A stretch of 64,000 nt of DNA from an uncultured Draconibacterium sp. (GTDB lineage: Bacteria; Bacteroidota; Bacteroidia; Bacteroidales; Prolixibacteraceae), in the NCBI RefSeq assembly GCF_963677565.1, contig NZ_OY781981.1, positions 1,612,001 to 1,676,000 of the forward strand. Reading direction: 5' to 3'. The notes below the pieces were generated by a model, which saw only the letters and a list, made by a program, of their open reading frames with translations, was not told the DNA's origin and did not search any database. Both the position numbers and the translations under genes were made by a program. Below, one piece after another: positions 9,801 through 19,220 of this stretch. Position 1 is the first letter of the stretch. Each line of letters opens with the position of its first letter.

Positions 9801-10856
9801 ATGAATAAAAAGTTACTTATAAAATATCTAAATAATCAGTGTTCTCCATCAGAATTGAATGAAGTAATTTGTTGGGCAAAGGACGAGCAATTAATTGAAG
9901 AAACAAAAGAACAGGTTTTAGAGAATTGGAAAACCAACTTTAAGAATATTGAGATTGACGATAACAAGTTAAATTCAATATTTGATACTATTCAGCATAA
10001 GATTGAAGCTGATAATAGAAGGGAATTACCAACTCCAAAGGATAAATTGAATTATTCAGAAGTCTTTAAATGGATATTCAGAGCTGCAGTGATTTTGTTA
10101 ATTCCTGTTCTTCTGATCTTCTCTCATACTATCTCAGATCGGAATGAAATTGCACGGAATAATACCCTGACTACGATCGATTCTTTGGAAGTAATAGCTC
10201 CATTGGGATCAAGAACTGTTGTTCAACTTTCGGATAATACTGTTATTCATCTCAATTCAGGAAGTAAAATTAAGTATCCACAGGTTTTCTCGGGAGAGCG
10301 CAGAGAGGTTACTTTAACAGGGGAAGCCTACTTTGATGTTGCACATAACAAGGATATGCCGTTTATTGTAAAAACAGAGTACCTGAATGTAAAAGTACTT
10401 GGCACTTCATTTAACCTCTTGGCATATGCAAACAAAAATACTATTGAAACAACATTGGTAAAAGGCGAAGTACAACTCGAAAATGCAAAAACAGGGGAGG
10501 AATTAGGAGTAATGCTTCCCGGGCGTCACGCAGAATTCAACATAAATGACGGAACCATAAAATCTACCATTGGAGACATTGATAAATATATTGCGTGGAT
10601 TGAAGGGAAATTAATTTTCGAGGATAGTCCAATTACGGAGGTGGCAGACAAATTAAGTCGAATGTTCAATGTAGAGGTTATTGTGAAAAAAGGTATTCTG
10701 GATTATAACTACACCGTGACCTTAATTGATGAACCACTCTATCAGATTCTGGATTTGATGACAATCGCAACCCCTATAAAATATACAATATTACCCAGGA
10801 CAAAGAATTCAGACGGGACGTATTCAAAACAAAGAATAATCTTGGAAAAGAAATGA
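9801..10856 (+). CDS. FecR-family anti-sigma factor
   Basis: This 351-aa protein has a cytoplasmic N-terminal part (about residues 1-90) that should bind the sigma factor and one transmembrane helix (about 91-109, WIFRAAVILLIPVLLIF). A periplasmic FecR domain follows (APLGSRTVVQLSDNTVIHLNSGSKIKYP; VTLTGEAYFDVAHNKDMPFIV; VKVLGTSFNL). The C-terminal DUF4974/STN-like segment (IEGKLIFEDSPITEVADKLSRMFNVEV) contacts the transporter signalling domain. It lies 125 bp after the sigma gene and 151 bp before the STN-containing SusC, the standard order for trans-envelope signalling in Bacteroidota. Confidence 0.95.
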   Translation: MNKKLLIKYLNNQCSPSELNEVICWAKDEQLIEETKEQVLENWKTNFKNIEIDDNKLNSIFDTIQHKIEADNRRELPTPKDKLNYSEVFKWIFRAAVILLIPVLLIFSHTISDRNEIARNNTLTTIDSLEVIAPLGSRTVVQLSDNTVIHLNSGSKIKYPQVFSGERREVTLTGEAYFDVAHNKDMPFIVKTEYLNVKVLGTSFNLLAYANKNTIETTLVKGEVQLENAKTGEELGVMLPGRHAEFNINDGTIKSTIGDIDKYIAWIEGKLIFEDSPITEVADKLSRMFNVEVIVKKGILDYNYTVTLIDEPLYQILDLMTIATPIKYTILPRTKNSDGTYSKQRIILEKK

Positions 10857-10917
10857 TAAATAATTGAAACTAACTAACTAAAAACCATTTTGCCTATGGA
10901 AAACCTAAATTAAAAAA

Positions 10918-10980
10918 ACAGGGAAATGCGCCAACACTTCCCTGTCGAGATTAAATTTTACCCTATATAACGGTATAGGG
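10918..10980 (+). promoter_or_regulatory. Two tandem hairpins in the fecR-susC intergenic region
   Basis: Hairpin 1 pairs ACAGGGAA (10918-10925) with TTCCCTGT (10938-10945), an 8-bp perfect stem with a 12-nt loop. Hairpin 2 pairs CCCTATA (10961-10967) with TATAGGG (10974-10980), a 7-bp stem with a 6-nt loop. Neither is followed by a T run, so they are not typical intrinsic terminators. They could limit read-through, protect a processed susC mRNA end or bind a regulator. The function is inferred. Confidence 0.45.
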
Positions 10981-11007
10981 CAGTTACAAACTAATCAACG
11001 CAAATTT

Positions 11008-14000
11008 ATGAAAAATATCACGTGTACGTTCAGGAAAGATATTTCTCCTGGATTTAAGAAACTTATGATGATAATGAAACTAACTAACTTTCTCATCTTG
11101 ATTTCAGTGGTTTCTGCCTTTGCAGGCAAAACCTATTCTCAAACAAAAACACTACAACTTTCAATGGTTAATTCTACAGTCAAAGAAGTTCTTGATGCCA
11201 TTGAAGATCAAAGCGAGTTTTATTTTATGTACAGCAGTAAGGTTATTGATGTAGACCGGGAAGTATCTCTCGAGCTCGACAATAAAAAAATAGATACTGC
11301 TTTAAAATCGCTTTTTAACGGTACTGATGTTGAATACACCATCAAGGACCGGATAATTGTTTTAACTACCCCTGATGTTTTATACGACAATACTTTGATT
11401 GATCTTCAGCAAGGATCTGTTTCAGGAAAAGTAACAGATGGGGCTGGGAGACCGTTACCCGGTGTGACAGTTGTTGTAAAAGGAACCACCAAGGGTACAA
11501 TTACTGATGTTGATGGCTTGTTTACAATAGTTGATATTGCTGCTGAAGATGTGTTAAAATTCTCATTTGTGGGAATGAAGATGCAGGAAATACAGGTTAA
11601 CAATCAAACGCAAATTAATGTAACCATGGAAGAAGATGCCATTGGTATCGACGAAGTGGTAGCAATTGGATACGGTACTATTAAAAAGAGTGATTTAACA
11701 GGATCTGTTACATCCGTACAAACCGAAGATCTTGAAAATGTTAAAATGCAATCTATCGACCAGGCGCTGGCCGGTCGTGCAGCAGGTGTACAGGTCATTC
11801 AATCTTCGGGAGTTCCCGGATCGGCTCCTGCCGTAAGGGTGCGTGGAACAACCTCGTTACAAGGAGCAAACGAACCTCTTTATGTGGTTGACGGTTTTCC
11901 AATTTATGCAGGTGGAGGAAGCGGAAATGCTGGTACGGCAGCCGGTTCGTCAAATATTAGTGGTATTGCCAATATCAATCCTAACGATATTGAAAGTATT
12001 GAAATATTAAAAGATGCTTCAGCAACAGCTATTTACGGAGCAAGAGCTGCAAACGGTGTAATTCTTATCACAACAAAATCTGGAACAGTCGGTAATGACA
12101 AAATATCATTTTCTGCTAATTATGGATTTCAGAGTGTTACTAAAAAAATGGATGTAATGGATGCCTACCAATATGCCCTATTAAAAAATGAGGCATACAC
12201 TAACGAAGGTAGTGCACCAATTTATTCTTCTTCTGAATTAGACGAAATCAGAAACAATCCGGAATTAGGAACAGACTGGCAAGAAGAGGTTTTCCAGGTG
12301 GCTCCAACGCAAGAATACAATATCTCGTTTACAGGTGGTGACAGAAAAACGAGTTATGCTATTACCGGTGGTTATACAAAACAAGAAGGAATTATTGAAA
12401 GTACCGATTTTGAACGCTTTTCATCACGGATAAATCTTAGTCGCCAGATGAATAGTTGGCTTAAAGCCGGAACACATATTTCTGCATTCCGCATTTTTTC
12501 CAATCAACAAAACGTTGATGGATTAGGTGTTGTTAATGGTGCCACTCAATTTAGTCCAATACTTCCTGTTTATTCCGGCCAGGGCTATTCATTCCTTCCA
12601 AGCTCAAGCGCCAGTGAATATACATTGGTAAACGATGGTATTATTATTAATAACCCGGTTGGTACATTGAACGAAGTAGTGCGGCAAACACAGCGAAATG
12701 GTATATTGGGAGATATATTTTTAGAATTCAAAATCACTCCAAATTTAACAGCAAAAGTTAAAGGAGGAGCAGATATTTCAAATGTTAAAAACGACACTTA
12801 TCTTCCAAGTAATACAAACGAAGGTCAGGGATCAAATGGAAGCGGAACAATCAGGTATAATTTGAATCAGAACTGGCTGAACGAGAATACTTTAAGTTAT
12901 ATAAACGAATTTGGTGATCATTCGGTTAGTGCTGTTGTTGGGGTTACCTATCAGGAGAATATTTTTGAATATGTTTCAGGTTCTTCACAAGGATTTACCA
13001 ACGATGTTCTTAAAGAGAACAGCCTTCAAGGGGCAGAAACATATAATAGCCCGGGATCAGGAAAAACAAGGTGGGGACTTATTTCATATCTCGCACGTGT
13101 AAATTATTCTTATAAAGGCAAATATCTGGCTTCTATTGCCGGACGTGCAGATGGTTCCTCCAGGTTTGGAGAAAACAATAAGTATGCTTTCTTCCCATCC
13201 GGATCTATAGCCTGGCGTGCCAGTGAAGAGCAATTTATTCAAGATCTCAACCTGTTTTCGTACCTGAAGTTACGTGCCAGTTTTGGTTATACCGGTAACC
13301 AGGAAATTGGTTTATACAATTCGTTGCCAACAACCGGAACACAAACTTATACGTTTGGCGACGGATCGTTGGCAACCGGAGTTAGCCCGAACAAAATTGC
13401 AAACGCCGATCTTCAGTGGGAGAAAACAGCTCAGTTCGACGCCGGAATAGATGTGGCATTTTTTGATAATCGTTTAGGATTAACACTTGATTACTACTAC
13501 AAGAAGACTACGGAAATGCTTTACAGCGAACAGGTTCCATATACTACTGGTTTTACTACCTACTTAAACAATATTGGAAGTATGCAAAACCAGGGTTTCG
13601 AGCTTGAGGTTAGAGGAGATATTCTTAAAGGGGATTTAAAGTGGGATGCTAACTTCAATTTATCTCTAAACCGGAACAAGGTGCTAAGCCTTGCAGGAGT
13701 TTTGTATAAAGACGTGGGTGTAAACCAGGGACACCTTAAAATCGACCCGTGGTCAAGACGAATCTTTGTTGGAGAACCTATAGGTAGTTTCTTCGGATGG
13801 CAATTTGATGGAATTATTCAGGAAGGAGAAACTGTTGACCAAACAATTAGCCAGGTTGGACCGGGTAGAAGAAAATACAAGGATGTTTCAAGTGAAGATG
13901 ACAATCCGGATGACGGTAAGTACACCGGAGCGCCAGACGGTGTGATAGACAATGCCGACAGGCAGGTAATTGGAAATGCCTTGCCCGATTTTATTGGCGG

Positions 14001-14469
14001 TATGAATAATAACCTTTCATATAAAAATTTCAAACTCAGTGTATTCTTGCAGTGGTCTGTAGGAAACGATATCCTGAATTTTGATAAAACTCAATTAACG
14101 CTGCCTACAGGAGGTCAGAATGTTTATGCAGACATGGTGAACCGATGGACACCTGAAAACCCAAGCAATGAGTTCCCTCTGGCAAGTACCAATCGTCAGA
14201 TTGTTTTCAACGATTATTACATCGAAGATGGCTCATATCTGAAAATTAAGAACATAGTGTTTGGATATACATTTCCTAAAAACATGGTGAGATTTGTCGA
14301 TCGACTTTATTTGTACTCCTCACTTAACAACTTTATTACGTTCACTAACTACTCAGGATTTGACCCTGAAGTTAGCTTACATGGTGCTTCTAATTTAACT
14401 ATGGGTGAAGATTACAGTACCTATCCGCAGTCTAAAACAGTAATGTTTGGAGTACAAATTGATTTTTAA
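11008..14469 (+). CDS. STN-domain SusC/RagA-family TonB-dependent transporter
   Basis: This 1153-aa protein is longer than the first SusC because it has an extra N-terminal STN (secretin/TonB) domain (about residues 45-120: LQLSMVNSTVKEVLDAIEDQ, FYFMYSS, KIDTALKSLFNGTDVEYTIKDRIIVL). The carboxypeptidase-regulatory-like domain (SGKVTDGAGRPLPGVTVVVKG), the TonB box (DEVVAIGYG), the plug (VRVRGTTSLQGANEPLYVVDG; SIEILKDASATAIYGARAANGV) and the beta-barrel follow. The C-terminus is VMFGVQIDF. The STN domain is the part that signals to FecR when substrate is bound, which agrees with the sigma/anti-sigma genes upstream. A signal peptide is present after an N-terminal extension (MKLTNFLILISVVSAFAGKTYS). 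Confidence 0.96.
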   Translation: MKNITCTFRKDISPGFKKLMMIMKLTNFLILISVVSAFAGKTYSQTKTLQLSMVNSTVKEVLDAIEDQSEFYFMYSSKVIDVDREVSLELDNKKIDTALKSLFNGTDVEYTIKDRIIVLTTPDVLYDNTLIDLQQGSVSGKVTDGAGRPLPGVTVVVKGTTKGTITDVDGLFTIVDIAAEDVLKFSFVGMKMQEIQVNNQTQINVTMEEDAIGIDEVVAIGYGTIKKSDLTGSVTSVQTEDLENVKMQSIDQALAGRAAGVQVIQSSGVPGSAPAVRVRGTTSLQGANEPLYVVDGFPIYAGGGSGNAGTAAGSSNISGIANINPNDIESIEILKDASATAIYGARAANGVILITTKSGTVGNDKISFSANYGFQSVTKKMDVMDAYQYALLKNEAYTNEGSAPIYSSSELDEIRNNPELGTDWQEEVFQVAPTQEYNISFTGGDRKTSYAITGGYTKQEGIIESTDFERFSSRINLSRQMNSWLKAGTHISAFRIFSNQQNVDGLGVVNGATQFSPILPVYSGQGYSFLPSSSASEYTLVNDGIIINNPVGTLNEVVRQTQRNGILGDIFLEFKITPNLTAKVKGGADISNVKNDTYLPSNTNEGQGSNGSGTIRYNLNQNWLNENTLSYINEFGDHSVSAVVGVTYQENIFEYVSGSSQGFTNDVLKENSLQGAETYNSPGSGKTRWGLISYLARVNYSYKGKYLASIAGRADGSSRFGENNKYAFFPSGSIAWRASEEQFIQDLNLFSYLKLRASFGYTGNQEIGLYNSLPTTGTQTYTFGDGSLATGVSPNKIANADLQWEKTAQFDAGIDVAFFDNRLGLTLDYYYKKTTEMLYSEQVPYTTGFTTYLNNIGSMQNQGFELEVRGDILKGDLKWDANFNLSLNRNKVLSLAGVLYKDVGVNQGHLKIDPWSRRIFVGEPIGSFFGWQFDGIIQEGETVDQTISQVGPGRRKYKDVSSEDDNPDDGKYTGAPDGVIDNADRQVIGNALPDFIGGMNNNLSYKNFKLSVFLQWSVGNDILNFDKTQLTLPTGGQNVYADMVNRWTPENPSNEFPLASTNRQIVFNDYYIEDGSYLKIKNIVFGYTFPKNMVRFVDRLYLYSSLNNFITFTNYSGFDPEVSLHGASNLTMGEDYSTYPQSKTVMFGVQIDF

Positions 14470-14486
14470 CATTTAAAACTTGAAAA

Positions 14487-16001
14487 ATGAAAAAAATTAT
14501 ATGCATTCTATTAATACTAATACCAGCAACATTATTCAATTCATGCAGCGAATTTCTCGAGGAGAATCCTGTTGACAGGTATGTAGTGAGTAATGTTTAC
14601 ACCGACGAATCGGGTGCCGTTGCCTCAGTTACCTCAATTTATAATGGTCTATATAGTTTATATGAAAGATTAATGTTTTTGGTTTTTGACCTTCCCGTTG
14701 ACGATGAAAAAAACGGTAGGGGTATGCCAAACCAATACCTACAAAATCTTGAATATATGCGTTACACTCCAAACAATACTTTTGTAAGAAACTTTTGGAG
14801 AGATAGCTACAGTGGAATTTTTAGAGCAAACAATGCACTGGAACAAATTCCAAATATAGAAATGGATGAGACCTTGAAAACCAGGTTGATGAACGAAGCT
14901 AAATTTTTACGGGCACTTTATTATTTTAATCTTGTGCGGGCATTTGGCGACGTTCCTTTACCATTAGGAACATCTGTTGAAGAAACGGTTACCGGACGTG
15001 TGCCGGTTGCTGATGTTTATGCGCAAATTATTTCCGACCTTAACGATGCAAAAGCCTTGCCTAAAAGCTATAGTGGATCTGATGTTGGTAGAGCTACTTC
15101 GGGTGCAGCCTCTATACTTCTCGGATCGGTTTATGTAACAATGAAAAATTGGAACGCGGCCGTAACCGAGCTCGGTGCTGTTGTAAATAACGAAGGAAGC
15201 TATGGTTATGGTCTTTGGGAAGATGTAAAGGATAATTACCGTGTTGCAACAGAAAATGGTAAAGAATGTGTTTTTTCTGTTCAATTTGATTCACCCCCAT
15301 CAAATGGAAATGGCGATATGCAGCTTTCAGGTCCTAAATATGCGCTACAGGCTACATATAAAACACAGCAAATACCAGGTCGTAATCAAATGAACGAAGC
15401 AGACATACCTATTGAAGAATTATATGCTCAGTTTAGCGATAAGGATCAACGAAAATTCGTGTACTTCAGTAAAGAATTTACTAGTCCTATTGATACAACC
15501 ATTTATCGGGTAGACTTACCTATTTACACCAAAGCATGGGATGAGAATGAGTTTAACGCGCCAAACTCAGCGGTCAACAGATTTGTTCTTCGATATGTAG
15601 ATGCACTTTTGCTGTATGCAGAAGCTTTAAACGAAAGTGGAGATCCTGTCGGTGCATATACGCATCTTCAGCGCGTTCGAAGCAGAGCTTACCATGATGA
15701 TCCTGAGGGTATTTTAACAGGAGATAAAACTAAAGAGAATTTGACAGAATGGATAAGGAGAGAACGTTGGATGGAACTTGTTCACGAAGGCAAACGTTGG
15801 TTTGATTTGGTTCGTTGGGGAATTCTCAAGGAAAGGATGTTTGAACATGCTGAAAATGAGAGTCAATTCACTGATTCTTTTGAAGCAGCACAAAAATTAC
15901 AAATAAAAGAAAATTTCAAAGATGCGATGGTATTAATGCCAATTCCTCAAACGGAGTTGGATGCCAATCAACTGTTAGTTCAAAACCCCGGCTGGGAATA
16001 G
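14487..16001 (+). CDS. SusD/RagB-family surface glycan-binding lipoprotein
   Basis: This 504-aa protein has a lipoprotein signal (MKKIICILLILIPATLFNSC; Cys at residue 20) and a SusD-like N-terminal domain (EFLEENPVDRY, YNGLYSLYERL). The TPR-like core includes RLMNEAKFLRALYYFNLVRAFGDVPL. The typical C-terminal pattern is VLRYVDALLLYAEALNESGD ... RRERWMELVHEGKRWFDLVRWG and the end PQTELDANQLLVQNPGW. It is 17 bp after susC, so one operon. It binds the glycan at the cell surface with the STN-type SusC. The specificity is not readable, but the downstream sulfatases point to a sulfated polysaccharide. Confidence 0.96.
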   Translation: MKKIICILLILIPATLFNSCSEFLEENPVDRYVVSNVYTDESGAVASVTSIYNGLYSLYERLMFLVFDLPVDDEKNGRGMPNQYLQNLEYMRYTPNNTFVRNFWRDSYSGIFRANNALEQIPNIEMDETLKTRLMNEAKFLRALYYFNLVRAFGDVPLPLGTSVEETVTGRVPVADVYAQIISDLNDAKALPKSYSGSDVGRATSGAASILLGSVYVTMKNWNAAVTELGAVVNNEGSYGYGLWEDVKDNYRVATENGKECVFSVQFDSPPSNGNGDMQLSGPKYALQATYKTQQIPGRNQMNEADIPIEELYAQFSDKDQRKFVYFSKEFTSPIDTTIYRVDLPIYTKAWDENEFNAPNSAVNRFVLRYVDALLLYAEALNESGDPVGAYTHLQRVRSRAYHDDPEGILTGDKTKENLTEWIRRERWMELVHEGKRWFDLVRWGILKERMFEHAENESQFTDSFEAAQKLQIKENFKDAMVLMPIPQTELDANQLLVQNPGWE

Positions 16002-16014
16002 TTTAGTTAGTTTT

Positions 16015-16047
16015 GATAGCTTCCGGATTTATCCGGAGGCTATCTTT
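16015..16047 (+). terminator. Intrinsic terminator between susD and the first sulfatase
   Basis: GATAGCTTCCGGA (16015-16027) pairs with TCCGGAGGCTATC (16032-16044), a 13-bp stem with one G-T pair and a 4-nt loop, followed by TTTT. It would end or reduce transcription from susCD into the sulfatases, giving the enzymes a lower or separate expression level. Confidence 0.7.
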
Positions 16048-16083
16048 TACAATATGCGTAATAATAATCTTAAAGTTAATTCT

Positions 16084-17691
16084 ATGAAAAAACAATTAAG
16101 GATCGGTATGTTCATCATGGTTGTTGGGGCGTTTTTATGCTCGTGCACATCAAAGAAGGAGGAAGTAGCACAACACCCCAATATTATTTATATTATGAGT
16201 GACGACCATGCTTACCAAGCCATTAGCGCTTATGGGTATGGATTAAATGAAACACCAAACATCGACCGCCTGGCCAAAGAAGGTGCCATTTTTACCCGCG
16301 CATGTGTCACCAACTCAATTTGCGCCCCAAGTCGCGCGGTATTGCTTACAGGTAAACACAGTTTTATAAACGGGAAAGTGGACAATGTGCAACCTTTCAA
16401 CTGGGATCAGCCAAATTTCCCAAAACTACTTCAGGCAAACGGCTACCAGACAGCTATGATTGGAAAAATTCATTTGGACGGAATTCCTCAGGGATTTGAT
16501 TTTTCAATGGTACTTCCGGGGCAGGGTAGTTACTACAATCCTGATTTTCTTATCGACGGCGAACGGGTCCGAAAAGAAGGTTACTGTACCGATATTATTA
16601 CTGAAACCACGCTCGATTGGTTAAAGAATAAACGCGATCCCAATAAACCTTTCTGTGTGCTTTATCACCAGAAAGCACCTCATCGTAACTGGAAATCAGC
16701 ACCCGAATATTTCAGCCTGTACGATGATAAAACATTTGATCCTCCATCAAACTATTTTGATGATTACAGCGGAATGGGAACAGCTGCCAGAGAGCAGGAA
16801 ATGAAAATAGATGAACATGCACGTTGGGGGCACGATTTTAAGATGATTGTTGATCCGAATGGAGACAGTACAGGTTTTGATCGTGAATTAGCCCGTTTCA
16901 ACGAAAAACAGGTAGAGGATTGGCTTGCGGCCTATACGCCAAAAAATGAGGCTTTTAAAGCTGAATATCCAAACCTCTCGGAAAAAGAAATCGGACTGTG
17001 GAAATATAACCGTTATATCAAAGATTATTTGCGCACCATAAAATCGGTAGATGACGGTGTGGGAGAACTACTCGACTATTTGGAAGAGTCGGGATTGGAT
17101 GAAAATACAATTGTTATTTATACCTCCGATCAGGGATTTTACCTTGGCGAGCATGGCTGGTTCGACAAGCGTTTTATGTACGAAGAATCTTTCCGCACAC
17201 CACTTTTGGTACGTTATCCGAAAGAGATTAAAGCCGGAACAAGTATAAATAAACTGGTACAAAACCTTGATTTTGCACCTACTATTCTTGACTATGCAGG
17301 CGTTGAGGCTCCAGCAGAAATGCAGGGAGAATCGTTTCGTAAATTAGTTAGTGGTGAAACTGGTGAGTGGCGCGATGCAGTATATTATACTTACTACGAA
17401 TATCCATCGGTACACATGGTAAAAAGGCATTACGGAGTAGCGACTGATCGTTACAAACTCATGCATTTTTATTATGATATTGATGAGTGGGAAATGTACG
17501 ATTTGGAAACAGATCCGCAGGAGATGCATAATATTTATGATGATCCCGCATATGCCGATGTACAGCAAATGCTTCACGAAAAACTTCAAGATCTGCGTGT
17601 TAAATATGGCGACAGTGATGAGTTGAATCAAAAATACCTGGAAGCATATCTTGAACATCAGGAACAACGAAGAAACCGCAGCAGAAATTAA
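16084..17691 (+). CDS. Secreted formylglycine-dependent sulfatase (lipoprotein)
   Basis: I choose the ATG at 16084 because it gives a proper lipoprotein signal (MKKQLRIGMFIMVVGAFLCSC); the ATG at 16054 would add ten hydrophilic residues. The mature protein is a type I sulfatase. It has NIIYIMSDDHAYQA, in which the DD pair binds Ca2+. The signature ICAPSRAVLLTGKHS at about residues 79-93 holds the Cys (codon 16321-16323) that is oxidised to formylglycine. Other parts of the fold are IGKIHLDG, HQKAPHRNW, and YTSDQGFYLGEHGWFDKRFMYEESFRTPLLVRYP near the C-terminal half. It should act in the periplasm or at the surface, removing sulfate esters from glycans taken in by the SusCD pair. The subfamily is not assigned. 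Confidence 0.93.
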   Translation: MKKQLRIGMFIMVVGAFLCSCTSKKEEVAQHPNIIYIMSDDHAYQAISAYGYGLNETPNIDRLAKEGAIFTRACVTNSICAPSRAVLLTGKHSFINGKVDNVQPFNWDQPNFPKLLQANGYQTAMIGKIHLDGIPQGFDFSMVLPGQGSYYNPDFLIDGERVRKEGYCTDIITETTLDWLKNKRDPNKPFCVLYHQKAPHRNWKSAPEYFSLYDDKTFDPPSNYFDDYSGMGTAAREQEMKIDEHARWGHDFKMIVDPNGDSTGFDRELARFNEKQVEDWLAAYTPKNEAFKAEYPNLSEKEIGLWKYNRYIKDYLRTIKSVDDGVGELLDYLEESGLDENTIVIYTSDQGFYLGEHGWFDKRFMYEESFRTPLLVRYPKEIKAGTSINKLVQNLDFAPTILDYAGVEAPAEMQGESFRKLVSGETGEWRDAVYYTYYEYPSVHMVKRHYGVATDRYKLMHFYYDIDEWEMYDLETDPQEMHNIYDDPAYADVQQMLHEKLQDLRVKYGDSDELNQKYLEAYLEHQEQRRNRSRN

Positions 17692-17692
17692 A

Positions 17693-19219
17693 ATGAAGAC
17701 ATTAAACCTAAACCAATTAAACCTAAAAGGAAATACCTCGAATTCGAGGTATTTCCTTATTATATTCTTGATTCTGGCTCCTGTGTTTACCAATGCGCAA
17801 CCAAATATCCTGCTGATATTTTCGGATGATTTAAATACCCGGATTGGCCCGTATATGGAAGTCAACGATCATACACCAAATCTTGACCGACTTGCCAACG
17901 AGGGGGTCATGTTCACTCGAGCATATTGCCAGTACCCGCTTTGCGGACCTTCCCGCGCGTCTATCATGAGTGGTTTGTACCCGTCTACCAACGGTGTGCT
18001 GGTTAACGACGATAGTCCAGGAAGTTATAAAAAGATTAATACGGCGCTAAAAGATCATCCGTCAATGGCTGGCTTTTTCAGAGAGCGCGGTTATTTTACT
18101 GCCCGTGTATCAAAAATATTTCACATGGGTGTACCCGGCGGAATTGAACGTGGTGAACCTGGCGGTGACGAACCCGATTCGTGGGATTACGCTTTTAATG
18201 TTATGGGACCCGAAACGCTTAGTCCGGGAGAACTGGAGTTGCTCTCACCCAAAAATCCGCATTACGGATCAAATTTTGCCCGCCTAATATTACCGGATTC
18301 GCTGCGTTACTATCAAACCGATTATATTGCCGCAAACCAGGCGATTGCGATCCTCCAAAGCCGGGCAAAGGAAGTGGCCAGAGGAGCTACAAATAAAGTA
18401 AAAATTAAGCCCGATTCTCCGTTCTTTCTTGCAGTGGGTTTTGTCAGGCCACATGTGCCACTGATTGCAACCGAAAGTTGCTTTGCCAACTATCCTGATG
18501 AAGAATCGGTTTTACCACCCGTTGTGATTGAAGATAATGTGCCTGAACAGGCACTGGTCAGGCAAAACAAGAATATCTGGGGAATGAATGATATCCAGCA
18601 GAAGAAAACCATCAGCTCGTATATGGCAAGCGTAAAGTTTATGGATGAACAAGTTGGTCGGTTATTAAATACTTTAGATCAACTGGGTTTGCGTAAAAAT
18701 ACCATTGTAATTTTCCTTTCCGATCATGGATATAATTTGGGAGAGCACGATTGTTGGTCGAAAACCAGTTTGTGGGAAGGAACCGTAAGAGTGCCGCTTA
18801 TCATCTCCGTTCCGGGAATGGAGCAAACCAATGGCGTGAAGTGTGAGTCGATTACTGAATTGATTGATTTGTATCCGACGCTGGTTGATCTCGGGGGGTA
18901 TTCTGAAGAAAAACCCGTTATACTTCAGGGAAATAGTTTGGTTAACTACCTTGAGAATGGGAATGTTGCAGACAACAATGCGGAAGCCTTTACCATTACT
19001 AATCGAGGCAATGCCGGCACTTTAACATTTGGCAACTACAGATATACACGCTGGGGAGATAAGGCAGAAACCGGAAACGAAGAACTTTATGATCATAGTT
19101 CAGATCCGGAAGAATTTAAGAATCTGGCTGACGAATCTGATCAGGCGGAATTACTAAAAGAAATGCGTAATCGTTTTGAAGAGGCGATGAAAAGATCGAA
19201 TACATCTTTGGGGCAGTAG
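17693..19219 (+). CDS. Secreted sulfatase, iduronate-2-sulfatase-like
   Basis: The ATG at 17693 is 1 bp after the previous stop, so the two sulfatases are probably co-transcribed. The product is about 508 aa with an unusually long N-region before the signal-peptide core (YFLIIFLILAPVFTNAQ). Sulfatase features are NILLIFSDDLNTRIG, LCGPSRASIMSG with the formylglycine Cys at about residue 84, FLAVGFVRPHVPL, and FLSDHGYNLGEHDCWSKTSLWEGTVRVPLII. The overall pattern resembles iduronate-2-sulfatase-type enzymes, but substrate specificity is only inferred. A perfect 32-bp palindrome lies inside the codons before the signal peptide (see separate entry). Confidence 0.92.
   Translation: MKTLNLNQLNLKGNTSNSRYFLIIFLILAPVFTNAQPNILLIFSDDLNTRIGPYMEVNDHTPNLDRLANEGVMFTRAYCQYPLCGPSRASIMSGLYPSTNGVLVNDDSPGSYKKINTALKDHPSMAGFFRERGYFTARVSKIFHMGVPGGIERGEPGGDEPDSWDYAFNVMGPETLSPGELELLSPKNPHYGSNFARLILPDSLRYYQTDYIAANQAIAILQSRAKEVARGATNKVKIKPDSPFFLAVGFVRPHVPLIATESCFANYPDEESVLPPVVIEDNVPEQALVRQNKNIWGMNDIQQKKTISSYMASVKFMDEQVGRLLNTLDQLGLRKNTIVIFLSDHGYNLGEHDCWSKTSLWEGTVRVPLIISVPGMEQTNGVKCESITELIDLYPTLVDLGGYSEEKPVILQGNSLVNYLENGNVADNNAEAFTITNRGNAGTLTFGNYRYTRWGDKAETGNEELYDHSSDPEEFKNLADESDQAELLKEMRNRFEEAMKRSNTSLGQ
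17727..17758. repeat. Perfect 32-bp palindrome in the 5' coding region of the second sulfatase
   Basis: The left arm AAGGAAATACCTCGAA (17727-17742) is exactly complementary to the right arm TTCGAGGTATTTCCTT (17743-17758), with an EcoRI-like GAATTC at the centre. As RNA it would form a stem of up to 14 bp with a tight loop 35-65 nt after the start codon. It resembles a terminator stem, but it encodes residues about 12-22 of the protein. Confidence 0.85.
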
Positions 19220-19220
19220 A

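Noticed and set aside
17344..17865. 173-aa minus-strand frame
   Set aside because: It lies across the end of one sulfatase and the start of the next, whose motifs are convincing, and has no protein-like family features.
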